Part shown: positions 32,128 through 41,123 of the stretch, in pieces
Layout of the letters: every line of letters begins with the position of its first letter
Position numbering within the stretch: the first letter of the stretch is position 1
Source: Treponema saccharophilum DSM 2985
Lineage (GTDB): Bacteria > Spirochaetota > Spirochaetia > Treponematales > Treponemataceae
Reading direction: 5' to 3'
Length of the DNA: 64,000 nucleotides
NCBI RefSeq assembly: GCF_000255555.1
Contig: NZ_AGRW01000053.1
Coordinates: 62,001 to 126,000 of the forward strand
The notes under the pieces: generated by a model
The model's input: only the letters and a program-made list of their open reading frames with translations
Told to the model about the DNA's origin: nothing
The model's database searches: none
Program-made: the position numbers and the translations under genes

Positions 32128-33960
32128 TCAGTAGCTCGCAAACGCCGACGACACTGCCGATGCCTGCGGCGCCGAGCGCGAATTCACCACATCGTACACG
32201 AAAAGCGCCCAGAGACGCCCGTCACCCTGGTTGAAATAGAAGACGAGGCTTCCCGCCTCCGTGCACGAGATGTCGAAATCGGTGTTGTTCTTCAGCTCGC
32301 CGAGCGGAGAGCCGTTCAAATACGCCATAACGGACTTCCCGCTTGGAATCTTGAAATTGAAGCGGCACGTGTCGCCCACGACAATCTGGTCGCTCAGCTC
32401 TATCTTGTTCACCCTCACGCCGGCCTTTCCAGCCATCGTTATGACGTTGTCGTACGATTTCACGCGCCACGCCTGCGGATGCGACTTCGTGAAGTTGATT
32501 ATGTCCTGACCGACGAATCCCGCGAGGATGTAGTTCATCTTCATGCCGGGAAGCGCGCGGAACATCGCCTCGGAAATAGGCTTCGACAAATGCTGCTTCT
32601 CGGGCTGCGGCGTCCTCGTCTGGTTCACGCTCGGCGCGGGGAAATGCGTGAAGACGAACGTTCCGGGATCGCAGTCGAACCAGCAGTCCTGGAGTTCGGG
32701 AACGCCCGTCCCGTCCTGCGACTCGGCGGCTCCCCACGTCACGTCTATGAGCATCTTGCTGTTCCCGACGGTGACCTCATTCCATCCGTGGCTTCCGAGT
32801 TTCGGGTCGGCGACAGTGTGCCCGCCAACCTTGCCGTATCCGCTGCAGTATTCGGAATGGAGCCCGACAGCCTCGCCCATTTTTATGAAGAGCTTCGAAT
32901 ATCCCTCGCAGACGCCCATGCGACGCTGGAACGTCTTGTCCGGATCGTAGATTCCAATCTCGCGCTTCTCCGAGGACGAAAGCGTCGTGCTGTAATACGT
33001 ATCGTTGTCGTATGCGATGTTGTATCCAATCCACGCGAAAATGGCGCGCGCCTTCTCCTTGTCGTTCTTGGCCGTCTGGCAGACTTTCCGAGCGACGGTT
33101 TCTATCGAATCGGACGCGGGAATCGGCAGCGTGCGGACATATTCGTCCAGCGCCGAATAATCGGTCCGCGACGGAGCCTGCGACGAGACGGTGAATGCAG
33201 TTGCGGACGAGACCGACTGCGACTGCGGAGCCTGCGCCTGCTGCGCCTCCTGCTCAATCTCCTGGTCCTGCTGCGTCCTCCCCGCGGATGACGAGCGGGA
33301 AATTCCCCTGATGCGGACGAGGTCGGCAACGGAGCGCGACGACGTTATCTCCGAGACCGTGACCTTGCGGACGGCGACGACGTTCCCGAGAAGGCTCGCG
33401 GAGCGCTTCCCCTCAAGCGCGGCGAGCTTCGAATTCTTGCTGAGCTTCGCGTTCGAAGCGTCGAATCGCGCGGGAAGCTTTCCGAGCGTGCGCTTCTTCG
33501 TCTTTACGTCGAAGCTCATCCCGACGGTTTTCTTTCCGCCGGAGACGTAATACCGTCCGGGCGGAAGCATTCCCTTCGGGTAGCCGAGCGCGGAAATGAG
33601 CTCGTTCAAATCGGACTCGCCGGGAACGAACCAGTCGGATTTGTTTCCCGCGCGGAGCTTGCTGACGAGTTTCGCGCCGTCCTCGTACTTTACGTTGAAC
33701 AGCTCATCAGACCAGTACGCCTCAAGATAGCGCCACCCGTCGCTCTTGTAGTTCTTGTTCTCCAAAAAGATGAATCCGCCGCCGGGACCGATATCGCCGA
33801 CGTTGTAATCGCGGACGCGGCTCGCGACTTTTTTCGTGACGGCGGAAGCTTTTGCCGATTTCGCCGTCTTTGCCTTGACCGCCGATTTCTGCGCCGACGC
33901 GATTCCGCCCGAAAGCAGCCCGAATGCGACGAATGCCGCAATCAGTTTCCTCAACCTCAT
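32128..33960 (-). CDS. Secreted transglutaminase-like protein
   Basis: 610 residues. A signal peptide (MRLRKLIAAFVAFGLLSGGIASA) indicates export. After a Lys/Ala-rich linker, residues about 50-125 contain VGDIGPGGGFIFLENKNY and DWFVPGESDLNELI, resembling DUF1566-like modules. A Gln-rich linker (about 235-255) leads to a transglutaminase-like domain with a Cys in GVCEGYSKLF (about 349), His in GSHGWNEV (about 391) and Asp in LIDVTWG (about 406), the expected catalytic triad. AAGGAG precedes the ATG. The substrate is unknown; such domains can be proteases or transamidases. It is a single-gene unit with its own promoter. Confidence 0.8.
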   Translation of the reverse strand: MRLRKLIAAFVAFGLLSGGIASAQKSAVKAKTAKSAKASAVTKKVASRVRDYNVGDIGPGGGFIFLENKNYKSDGWRYLEAYWSDELFNVKYEDGAKLVSKLRAGNKSDWFVPGESDLNELISALGYPKGMLPPGRYYVSGGKKTVGMSFDVKTKKRTLGKLPARFDASNAKLSKNSKLAALEGKRSASLLGNVVAVRKVTVSEITSSRSVADLVRIRGISRSSSAGRTQQDQEIEQEAQQAQAPQSQSVSSATAFTVSSQAPSRTDYSALDEYVRTLPIPASDSIETVARKVCQTAKNDKEKARAIFAWIGYNIAYDNDTYYSTTLSSSEKREIGIYDPDKTFQRRMGVCEGYSKLFIKMGEAVGLHSEYCSGYGKVGGHTVADPKLGSHGWNEVTVGNSKMLIDVTWGAAESQDGTGVPELQDCWFDCDPGTFVFTHFPAPSVNQTRTPQPEKQHLSKPISEAMFRALPGMKMNYILAGFVGQDIINFTKSHPQAWRVKSYDNVITMAGKAGVRVNKIELSDQIVVGDTCRFNFKIPSGKSVMAYLNGSPLGELKNNTDFDISCTEAGSLVFYFNQGDGRLWALFVYDVVNSRSAPQASAVSSAFASY

Positions 33961-34066
33961 GGTATCTCCTTGGCAGTTTTTCCTCTTGCCGGAGGACGCA
34001 AAAAAGCAGGTTCAGAACCGGCGCTTTTGTGCGCATAGCCGAAAACAAAAAAAACACGACAAATCG

Positions 34067-34094
34067 ATTCTATCAGCAAAAACGCGGAATTCAA
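34067..34094 (-). promoter_or_regulatory. Promoter of the transglutaminase-like gene
   Basis: TTGAAT (34094-34089), a 16-nt spacer and TAGAAT (34072-34067) on the minus strand. Confidence 0.6.
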
Positions 34095-34224
34095 AAACCA
34101 ATCTTAAAGCACGGCGAAAAAAAATCAGGCGGGAACGGCGGAATCCCGCGTTTCCAAAAAAAAAGAAAAATGCTACTGTTTGCATAGGGAATCCGCGGAA
34201 GACGGAGTTTTCGAAATTCCATAA

Positions 34225-34262
34225 AGGAGACTGCCCCGGACGAGGCTGTTCGGGCAGTTCCT
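34225..34262 (+). promoter_or_regulatory. Hairpin before cysE ribosome-binding site
   Basis: AGGAGACTGCCC pairs with GGGCAGTTCCT (one bulged G), ending about 6 nt before AGAGG of cysE. It lacks a T-run. It could modulate cysE translation; it does not match a SAM or T-box consensus that I can recognise. Confidence 0.5.
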
Positions 34263-34277
34263 GTTTCAGAGGTCAAA

Positions 34278-35135
34278 ATGAGCATAGACGAAACAATCGA
34301 CAGGATACTCGTGTCCTACGAGGAGACGGGCGACATAAACAAGAACGGAAGCAGGGCGTTCCCGAACAAGGAGAACGTCGTCGAGGTTCTCCACGACCTG
34401 CAGAGCCTTATTTTCCCGGGATTCAAGAAGGCGGAGGACATCGACGCAGACAACCTGCGCTACATCACGGGGCAGAAGGTCAACAGGATAATCACGATGC
34501 TGACGAAGGAAATCCAGAAGGCGCTCGTATACGAATGCGCGTCGTGCGACGACAGGGGCGCACCCGAGAAATCGCACTGCTACGCGCTTTCGGAGAAGAC
34601 CGCGGTCGCGCTCATCGAGGCCGTCCCCGAGCTGCGGAGGGAAATCCACCTCGACGCGCTCGCGGCATTCGCCGGCGACCCAGCCGCGAAGAGCAACGAG
34701 GAAGTCATCGTCTCGTACCCGGGGCTTGAGGCAATCGTCACGTACAGAATCGCGCATTTCCTTTTCGTGAACGGCGTCCCCGTCATCCCGAGGATAATGA
34801 CCGAATACAGCCACAGCCGCACGGGAATCGACATACATCCGGGCGCGGAAATCGGCGAGAGCTTCTTCATCGACCACGGGACGGGCGTCGTCATCGGAGA
34901 GACGACCGTAATCGGAAAGAACGTCAAGATTTATCAGGGGGTCACGCTCGGCGCGCTCAGCGTGAAGAAATCGCTCCAGGACAAAAAACGACACCCGACA
35001 ATCGAGGACAACGTGACGATATACGCGAACGCCACCATCCTCGGGGGGCAGACCGTAATCGGTGCGGGCAGCACCATCGGCGGAAACACCTGGGTGATGA
35101 GGAGCGTCGCCCCGAACACGATGGTCACGCAGTAA
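34278..35135 (+). CDS. cysE: Serine O-acetyltransferase (EpsC type)
   Basis: 285 residues. It acetylates L-serine with acetyl-CoA, the committed step of cysteine synthesis. A long helical N-terminal part (about 1-185) is followed by a left-handed beta-helix of hexapeptide repeats containing GIDIHPGAEIGESFFIDHGTG, with the catalytic His/Asp positions, and IGETTVIGKNVKIYQGVTLG, then TIEDNVTIYANATILGG. The longer N terminus resembles EpsC-type enzymes. AGAGG lies 5 nt before ATG. No cysteine synthase is adjacent. The 3' end converges with radA, 12 nt apart. Confidence 0.93.
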   Translation: MSIDETIDRILVSYEETGDINKNGSRAFPNKENVVEVLHDLQSLIFPGFKKAEDIDADNLRYITGQKVNRIITMLTKEIQKALVYECASCDDRGAPEKSHCYALSEKTAVALIEAVPELRREIHLDALAAFAGDPAAKSNEEVIVSYPGLEAIVTYRIAHFLFVNGVPVIPRIMTEYSHSRTGIDIHPGAEIGESFFIDHGTGVVIGETTVIGKNVKIYQGVTLGALSVKKSLQDKKRHPTIEDNVTIYANATILGGQTVIGAGSTIGGNTWVMRSVAPNTMVTQ

Positions 35136-35147
35136 TTCCCCGCCGGC

Positions 35148-36500
35148 CTACTTTGCGAAAACGGCGGCGAGCATCTCCTTCACGGACGAGATTCTGCGCG
35201 CCCCGTCCTCATCGTCGGGGGCAAGGACGTCGCGGAACCCGAGCTCGCGGGCAGTCTTCACGCGCTGCCTGACTCTCTGGACGGGACGAACCTCGCCCGC
35301 AAGCGAAACCTCGCCGATGATGACGGAGCCGTCGAGAATCGGGACGTCAGTGCGCGCGGAATACAAGGCGGCGGCAAGGGCGGCATCAATCGCGCTTTCA
35401 GCAAGGCGGACGCCGCCGGCAACGTTGATGTACAAGTCCATGTCGGAGAACCTGAGCCCCGTCCGTTTTTCGAGGACGGCAGCGACGCGGGCGACGCGCG
35501 CGGAATCGATTTTGTCGGAATAGACGCGGCTCATGCTCGACTTCGCGGGAACGGTCAGCGCCTGAATCTCCACGACGAAAGCCCGGCTTCCCTCGAACAC
35601 GCACGTGTTTGCGATTCCGGCGGGCGTTTTTCCCGTGCGCTTCGTGACGAACATCGCGCTCGGGTCGCCGACGCACGAAAGCCCGTCCTCCCCCATCGCG
35701 AAAATCCCCAGCTCGTCCACGGAGCCGAACCTGTTCTTGCTCGCGCGCAGGAACCGAACCTCGTCGTCGTTCCGCTCGAACGAGATGACCGTATCGACCA
35801 TGTGCTCGAGGCTTTTCGGCCCGGCAATGACGCCGTCCTTCGTCACATGCGCGGACATGACCATCACGCTGTCGCGCTCCTTCACCCATCCGATAAGCTC
35901 GTTCGCGCAGAATTTCAGCTGGTTGACTGTTCCCGGGACGATTCCCGCCTCTACGGAATACACGGTCTGAATCGAGTCGATGACGACGAAGACGGGATTC
36001 AGCGCGACGAGCGCGTCCTTTATGTCCTCAAGGCGCATCGTGCAGAGAATCTCGATTCCCGACGTGTCGAGCGAAAGCCTGTCCGCCCGCCCCTTCACCT
36101 GCCCCGCGCTCTCCTCGCCCGAGACGTAGAGAACCTTTCCCGGCGTCGCCTTCCGTATCGCGGCGCACGCCTGCACCATCAGCGTAGACTTCCCGATTCC
36201 AGGCTCCCCGCCAATCAGGATGGCGCTCCGCCTCATCGCGCCGCCGCCCAAAACGCGGTCGAATTCCTGGATTCCCGTGACGATTCTGGCATTCTCCTGC
36301 GCCGAGACGAGCGACAGCGGCACGGGCTTCACCTTCTCCGTCGCCGAATTCCCCGTGAACGCCGCCGTCGTCGAGTTCGGGTCGACGATACATTCCGCAA
36401 GCGTATTCCACGCGCCGCACTGCGGGCACCTTCCAAGCCACCTCGGCTGCGAGTACCCGCATTCCGAGCATTTGTAAACGATTTCCTTTTTCTTTGCCAT
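35148..36500 (-). CDS. radA: DNA repair protein RadA
   Basis: 450 residues. N-terminal zinc finger CSECGYSQPRWLGRCPQCGAW; Walker A GGEPGIGKSTL; Walker B FVVIDSIQT; the RadA-specific KNRFG motif (SKNRFGSVDE); and a C-terminal Lon-like domain (VAGGVRLAESAIDAALAAAL). It is a hexameric helicase acting in homologous recombination and branch migration. No Shine-Dalgarno precedes ATG 36500. TAATTT lies 6 nt upstream with TTGTCA 18 nt beyond, so the mRNA may be leaderless. It follows the efflux permease by 51 nt and may also be read through from it. Confidence 0.97.
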   Translation of the reverse strand: MAKKKEIVYKCSECGYSQPRWLGRCPQCGAWNTLAECIVDPNSTTAAFTGNSATEKVKPVPLSLVSAQENARIVTGIQEFDRVLGGGAMRRSAILIGGEPGIGKSTLMVQACAAIRKATPGKVLYVSGEESAGQVKGRADRLSLDTSGIEILCTMRLEDIKDALVALNPVFVVIDSIQTVYSVEAGIVPGTVNQLKFCANELIGWVKERDSVMVMSAHVTKDGVIAGPKSLEHMVDTVISFERNDDEVRFLRASKNRFGSVDELGIFAMGEDGLSCVGDPSAMFVTKRTGKTPAGIANTCVFEGSRAFVVEIQALTVPAKSSMSRVYSDKIDSARVARVAAVLEKRTGLRFSDMDLYINVAGGVRLAESAIDAALAAALYSARTDVPILDGSVIIGEVSLAGEVRPVQRVRQRVKTARELGFRDVLAPDDEDGARRISSVKEMLAAVFAK

Positions 36501-36506
36501 GACTAT

Positions 36507-36536
36507 AAATTACACGAAAACATGCGGGAATGACAA
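36507..36536 (-). promoter_or_regulatory. Candidate radA promoter, leaderless layout
   Basis: TTGTCA (36536-36531), an 18-nt spacer and TAATTT (36512-36507); the -10 ends 6 nt before ATG. The -10 is a weak match. Confidence 0.35.
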
Positions 36537-36551
36537 AAATCGGCGGAACAG

Positions 36552-37742
36552 TCACGCGAGAGCATCGACCGGGTCGAGCTTCGAGGCGCGACGCGCGGGG
36601 CTCAGCCCGAAGAACACGCCGACGAGCACGGAGAACGCGAACGACACGGCGCACGCGGGAAAATCGATTGCGAACTGGAGGTCGGGGACGACGTACTCGA
36701 TCGCCAGGCTTATCGCGATTCCGATGGCAATCCCGAAGATTCCACCGAGGAGCGTTATGCACGCGCTTTCGACGAGGAACTGCCGGCATATCGCGAGCGG
36801 GCTTGCCCCGAGCGCCTTCCTGATTCCGATTTCCTGCCGCCGCTCCGTGACGGTCACTATCATGATGTTCATGATTCCGATTCCGCCGACGAGAAGCGAT
36901 ATCGCCGCGATTCCCGAAAGCATGAGCGACAGCGCGCCCATCACCGAGCTCATCTGGTCAATCATCGACTGCATCGAGAAAACGTAGACGGAGCCTTCCG
37001 TCCCCGAACGGTCCGTGCAGAACGACTCGACGTCCTCCGCTATCGACGAGCAGAACTTCTTGTCCTCCGCCTGAACGACGACCGTCTCAGCGGCTGGGTT
37101 CGGCTTTATTTTCTTCGAGTAGAATCCCCGCGGGACGTATATTCCCGTCGTCGAGGACTCCATCCCGCCTGCCTGCTCCTTGAGGACGCCGACGACGCGG
37201 AACGAGAACGGAACGTCGCCCGAAACGGCGACGACGCCCTTCCCCACCGCATCCCCGTCCGGGAAAAGCGCGCTCGCGACCTCGCTTCCGATTACCATCT
37301 TCTGCGCCCCGAAAACGTCGTCCGTCACGGTGAAATACGAGCCGTAATCGAGCGAAAGCCCGCACACGTCCAGATATCCAGGCTCCACCGCCGTCGCCGA
37401 CGAGGAAACGCTCGTCTCGCCGTAGCTCACCGTGAAGCTGGCGGAATTCTTGAACCAGACCTTGCGGATATTTTTTACCGCGCCGAACAAATCGGAACGG
37501 AACTGCTCGTCGAACGAAAGCTGCACGGCGTTCCGGCTCCGGCGCATGAATCCGGACGATATGCTGACCAAATCAAGCCCCGTCGAGCCGAATTCGTCGC
37601 GGATTTTCCTTGTGGAGCTTTCTCCGAGGCTCGTTATGATTATCACGCTCGCGACGCCGATGATGACGCCGAGAAGTGAGAGGAACGTCCTCGTCTTTGC
37701 GCGTGAGAAATTCCTGAACGCGTCGATAAAATCCTCAAACAT
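36552..37742 (-). CDS. MacB-type ABC transporter permease
   Basis: 396 residues. An N-terminal membrane helix (LSLLGVIIGVASVIIITSLG) is followed by a large periplasmic domain of the MacB core type (about 45-265). Three C-terminal helices include ISLLVGGIGIMNIMIVTVTE with RRQEIGIRKALGAS, the coupling-helix signature of FtsX/MacB permeases. It ends SPARRASKLDPVDALA. It is the last gene of the export operon, 12 nt after the ATPase gene, with GGAGGA before ATG. It works as a mechanotransmission machine with the adaptor and TolC-like protein. The substrate is unknown. Confidence 0.93.
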   Translation of the reverse strand: MFEDFIDAFRNFSRAKTRTFLSLLGVIIGVASVIIITSLGESSTRKIRDEFGSTGLDLVSISSGFMRRSRNAVQLSFDEQFRSDLFGAVKNIRKVWFKNSASFTVSYGETSVSSSATAVEPGYLDVCGLSLDYGSYFTVTDDVFGAQKMVIGSEVASALFPDGDAVGKGVVAVSGDVPFSFRVVGVLKEQAGGMESSTTGIYVPRGFYSKKIKPNPAAETVVVQAEDKKFCSSIAEDVESFCTDRSGTEGSVYVFSMQSMIDQMSSVMGALSLMLSGIAAISLLVGGIGIMNIMIVTVTERRQEIGIRKALGASPLAICRQFLVESACITLLGGIFGIAIGIAISLAIEYVVPDLQFAIDFPACAVSFAFSVLVGVFFGLSPARRASKLDPVDALA

Positions 37743-37754
37743 CTGCTCCTCCTG

Positions 37755-38507
37755 TCAGAACAGGACGTCGTCGGGGAGCCGGCTCACGTCGATTCCGAGA
37801 TGGTAGTCGGGCGGAACCTCCTCGCCCGGCTTCCTGTCGTCTCCCTGAACGAGCCCGTCGAGAATGCGGATGCACCTTTTCGTGCTCCCCCCGATTCCCG
37901 GGTCGTGCGTCACGATTACGATGGTCGTCCCGCCGCCGTTTATCTCGTCGAAAAGCGCCATGACGTCCTTTCCCGTAGCGCTGTCGAGCGCGCCCGTCGG
38001 CTCGTCGGCAAGGATGATGCTCGGCTTCGTGACGGTCGCGCGGGCAATCGCGACTCGCTGCTTCTGCCCGCCGGAAAGCTCGTTCGGAAGGTGGTTCACG
38101 CGCCCGGAAAGCCCCACGCGGGAAAGCGCCTCCAGCGCGAGCGCGCGCCGCTCCTCCCGCTCGATTCCCTGATACCGCAGCGGGAGCATGACGTTCTCGA
38201 GCACGGTCAGCGCCGGAAGAAGGTGGTACTGCTGGAAGACGAACCCGACCGTCCTGTTCCTCAGCGCGGAAAGCTCCTTCTCCGACATTCCCGCCGTCTC
38301 GCGCCCCCCAATCCGCACGATTCCGGACGTCGGGCGGTCGAGGCACCCAATCATGTTCATGCACGTCGATTTTCCCGAGCCGCTCGGCCCCATTATCGAG
38401 ACGAATTCGCCCTGCATGATGCTGAACGTCACGCCCCGGAGCGCATGGACGACCTCCTCGCCCATCGCATACGACCTCACGACGTTCTCCATCCGAATGA
38501 TTTCCAT
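37755..38507 (-). CDS. ABC transporter ATP-binding protein (MacB/LolD type)
   Basis: 250 residues. Walker A GPSGSGKST, Q-loop FVFQQYHLLPALTVLENVML, signature LSGGQKQRVAIARA, Walker B IILADEPTGALD, and H-loop VTHDP. The C terminus extends about 25 residues beyond the core. It powers the permease encoded directly downstream. It begins 13 nt after the adaptor stop, with GGGGG about 7 nt before ATG. Confidence 0.95.
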   Translation of the reverse strand: MEIIRMENVVRSYAMGEEVVHALRGVTFSIMQGEFVSIMGPSGSGKSTCMNMIGCLDRPTSGIVRIGGRETAGMSEKELSALRNRTVGFVFQQYHLLPALTVLENVMLPLRYQGIEREERRALALEALSRVGLSGRVNHLPNELSGGQKQRVAIARATVTKPSIILADEPTGALDSATGKDVMALFDEINGGGTTIVIVTHDPGIGGSTKRCIRILDGLVQGDDRKPGEEVPPDYHLGIDVSRLPDDVLF

Positions 38508-38520
38508 TAGCGCGCCCCCA

Positions 38521-39555
38521 TCAGAACGGGCGCGGAGGGTCGTTCCGCCCGCCTTTCTTGTCCGAGCCCTTCTTGAACGTCCTCATACGCCCGCTCTTCG
38601 ACGCCTCGCTCTGCGCCGCAAGACGCTCGCCGCCGGAAAGCCCGCCGAGAATCTCGACGAAATCGGTTCCGTACGGCCGCACCTCGACGTCCACGCGGCG
38701 GATGTTCCCCAAGCGGTCGACGACATCCGCGAACGCGCCGCCCTTCTCGTGCCCGATTGCGTACCGCTCCACGACGAGCTTCTCCTCCGGCTCCGTTATC
38801 TGGATTTTCCCGGTGAACGAGAAATTCGGGAGGATGCCCTCGGGAACGTCGTCCAGGCGGATTTTTGCCTTCACCACGGTCGCGCCGCGGCTCGTCACAG
38901 TCCCGATTGCCGGATACGAGACGAGGAATCCCTCCGCAGACGACGAAGAGGCGGGAAACGAGAAGATGACCTTCTGCCCGACCGCAAGCTTCGACACGTC
39001 CGTCTCCGCCACCTCGACCTCCGCCGTAAGGTAGCTCGTGTCGACGAGCGTCCCTATCGAATCCTTCGCCTCTAGGTAGTCGCCCGTCTTCACGTCGAGG
39101 CTCGCGATGATTCCGTCGAACGTCGCGACGATTTTCCTGTCGCTCACCTTCCTGAGGAGCGACTTCCGCTGCGTCTGCATCAGCGAAAGCTTCCCCGCCG
39201 TCTGGTTCTGCCTGGCGACGCTTATCTCGTAGTCGAGGTTCGCGAGGTTGTAGAGCTGCTCGGAGTCGTCGAGCTGCACGATGAGGTCGCCCGCCCTCAC
39301 GCTGTCGCCCTCCGACTTGAAAACGCCGACGACCGTGCCGTCGTTCAGGCTTTTGAGCGACTGGCTCTTCGCCGCGCTGACGGTCCCCGCAATCTCGATT
39401 ACGTTCTCGTAGGACTCGGTGCGGACGGTGTAGAAAACAGCGTCGTTTTTTCCCGAGCCGACAACTTTCCTCGCAGCGACGACGGCAGCGCACAGAACGG
39501 CTGCGCTTCCCGCGGCAACTAGCCAGACTTTCCTCATTTTTTTCGGCACAGTCAT
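38521..39555 (-). CDS. Periplasmic adaptor (HlyD/MFP) of the efflux system
   Basis: 344 residues. One N-terminal membrane anchor (VWLVAAGSAAVLCAAVVAAR), a lipoyl-like half (GTVVGVFKSEGDSVRAGDLI and IVATFDGIIASLDVKTGDYL) around a short helical hairpin, then beta-barrel and membrane-proximal domains. It bridges the permease and TolC-like channel. ATG 39555 overlaps the upstream stop (ATGA). GTG 39549 has better Shine-Dalgarno spacing and is an alternative. Confidence 0.92.
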   Translation of the reverse strand: MTVPKKMRKVWLVAAGSAAVLCAAVVAARKVVGSGKNDAVFYTVRTESYENVIEIAGTVSAAKSQSLKSLNDGTVVGVFKSEGDSVRAGDLIVQLDDSEQLYNLANLDYEISVARQNQTAGKLSLMQTQRKSLLRKVSDRKIVATFDGIIASLDVKTGDYLEAKDSIGTLVDTSYLTAEVEVAETDVSKLAVGQKVIFSFPASSSSAEGFLVSYPAIGTVTSRGATVVKAKIRLDDVPEGILPNFSFTGKIQITEPEEKLVVERYAIGHEKGGAFADVVDRLGNIRRVDVEVRPYGTDFVEILGGLSGGERLAAQSEASKSGRMRTFKKGSDKKGGRNDPPRPF

Positions 39556-40997
39556 TCCTCCACGAACATCAGCCTTATTTTGTCGTTCACAATCAAAAGC
39601 TCAACATCGCTGACAAGCTCGTTGAACCTCGCCTGCTCGCATGAATTTTTCGCGTCCAGATAATCCTTCTCGGTGACGCTCCCCTGCCTGAGCCACTGCT
39701 TCATGTCGGATTCGAGGCTCTTGTTCGTCAGGTATTCCTCGTGGCGGGCTTTCTTCTTCCATTTTGCGTCGGCAAGGGAGGTCGCGGCGTCGAGGACGGC
39801 TGAATCGTAGCCGTCGTCCGCGGAATCCACGCCGAGCGACTCAAGGCGCGCGGAAAGCTCGTCCTGCCTGCGGGAAATCCCGGCAAGGCGCCACTCGTCG
39901 GGGGAAAGCGAGAGCGAAAGCACGCAATACGGCTCGTTCTTCCCGCCCGATTCAGAATCCGCGCCGAGGACAGTCCTGCCGGTCGGAACGAAAACTCCCG
40001 CGCCCGCAGAAACGCCCCTCCACGAGAAAGACAGGCTTCCGCCCGCAGAATCGGAATTCCCGCCGTAGAACGAATCGTTCATCTTGTATTCGCCGGAAAC
40101 TGAAAGCGTCATGTCCGGCTCCGCCTTCCTCGACAGCCCGCCGATGAACTGCTTCCAGCGCGCCTCCTCGCTTTCGGCGTACAGCGAGCGGTCGCGGGAG
40201 AAAACGTCCTCCGCGTCCTGCTCCGGAACGGACGACGGAAGGAACGCCAGGACGTCGTCGAACGTCGGCTTGGCGCCGTCCTGGCCGAACGCGGCGCCGC
40301 ATTTCCGCGCGAAAATCGCCGTCTCCCGGACAAGCACGCGCTCCTTCTCGCCCACGTTGCGCCGGTCCTCCTCGACCTCGAGGCTTTTCCGGCGGAACGA
40401 GGCCGACGAGCGCGAATAGCCCTGCGCAGAAAGGACGCGGAGGTCGCTCTCGTCATCGTAAAGGTCGGAGCGCGAGTCGAGCACGGAAACGACCCTGCCG
40501 TAAAGCGATTTCAGCGACTCGTAGAATTCCTTCTCCGCCGAGTATGCGCGCATCCTCACGTCCCGTCGTGCCTCAAGGAGCGCGCGCTCCGCCTCGAGCA
40601 CGGAGACCTTCTTCTTCAGCGCGCTTCCGGAAAGTATCCCCACGGTCGCCGAAACGGTCCCGTCGGAGAACGTCCGCCCGCCGTCCTCGACGGTCACGGG
40701 GAGCTTCGCGGAGACATCGAGCGCGGACGCGGAGGGAACGGAGACGCCGACGGACGGGGATGCCGTGATTTTCGTCTTTTTTCCCGACGAATAGACGCGG
40801 ACGTTTCCCGTCGAAAGGCTCACGGAGACTCCCGCATCGATTTTCGCGGAAGAGAGCGCGAGCGATTTCGACTCCGCCGTGACAGAATATTTTTTGAGCT
40901 GGATGTCGTTCTCGAGATAGCCGGAAAGGAGCACCCCGGCATCCTCCGCAAAAACGGCGGCGGAAAAAGCGAGGACGAAAATCGGGAGAAATCTCAT
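39552..40997 (-). CDS. TolC-like outer-membrane channel
   Basis: 481 residues from ATG 40997. Signal peptide MRFLPIFVLAFSAAVFAEDA, then long helical segments (for example SVLEAERALLEARRDVRMRA) alternating with beta-rich parts (LSVSGEYKMNDS and SLSFSWRGVSAG), as in TolC family outer-membrane efflux proteins. It is the first gene of the operon with adaptor, ATPase and permease. No Shine-Dalgarno precedes this ATG; an extended -10 (TGCTAGTAT) ends 7 nt upstream. An ATG 39 nt upstream would have to start within a terminator tract and lacks a signal peptide at its N terminus. Confidence 0.85.
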   Translation of the reverse strand: MRFLPIFVLAFSAAVFAEDAGVLLSGYLENDIQLKKYSVTAESKSLALSSAKIDAGVSVSLSTGNVRVYSSGKKTKITASPSVGVSVPSASALDVSAKLPVTVEDGGRTFSDGTVSATVGILSGSALKKKVSVLEAERALLEARRDVRMRAYSAEKEFYESLKSLYGRVVSVLDSRSDLYDDESDLRVLSAQGYSRSSASFRRKSLEVEEDRRNVGEKERVLVRETAIFARKCGAAFGQDGAKPTFDDVLAFLPSSVPEQDAEDVFSRDRSLYAESEEARWKQFIGGLSRKAEPDMTLSVSGEYKMNDSFYGGNSDSAGGSLSFSWRGVSAGAGVFVPTGRTVLGADSESGGKNEPYCVLSLSLSPDEWRLAGISRRQDELSARLESLGVDSADDGYDSAVLDAATSLADAKWKKKARHEEYLTNKSLESDMKQWLRQGSVTEKDYLDAKNSCEQARFNELVSDVELLIVNDKIRLMFVEE

Positions 40998-41004
40998 GCG
41001 CGGA

Positions 41005-41013
41005 ATACTAGCA
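41005..41013 (-). promoter_or_regulatory. Extended -10 promoter of the efflux operon
   Basis: TGCTAGTAT on the minus strand; the hexamer TAGTAT ends 7 nt before ATG 40997. No -35 at standard spacing. Confidence 0.45.
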
Positions 41014-41034
41014 GAAACGGCATTTCGTTTCATC

Positions 41035-41066
41035 AAAAAAAAAGCCCGCGGCGAAAAACCGCGGAC
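41035..41066 (-). terminator. Second terminator after the TPR-TraB operon
   Basis: GTCCGCGG pairs with CCGCGGGC (41066-41059 with 41051-41044, one G-U), followed by T9 on the minus strand. Confidence 0.92.
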
Positions 41067-41083
41067 GAGAGAAAAAATAGCAA

Positions 41084-41115
41084 ACCTGTTCGGAAACCGC
41101 AGTTTCAGAACAGGT
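41084..41115 (-). terminator. First terminator after the TPR-TraB operon
   Basis: ACCTGTTC/GAACAGGT plus GAAAC/GTTTC with one mismatch and a 4-nt loop, followed by TTTGCTATTTTTTC on the minus strand, 8 nt past the stop of the TraB-family gene. Confidence 0.85.
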
Positions 41116-41123
41116 CTATTTTG

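Larger units (their letters stand above)
33961..34277. other. Divergent intergenic region (317 nt)
   Basis: It separates the minus-strand transglutaminase-like gene from plus-strand cysE. It holds the former's promoter and, on the cysE side, A-rich sequence, a weak TTTCCA-17-TACTGT promoter-like pair near 34158-34186, and a stable hairpin just before the cysE start. No gene is seen. Confidence 0.55.
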
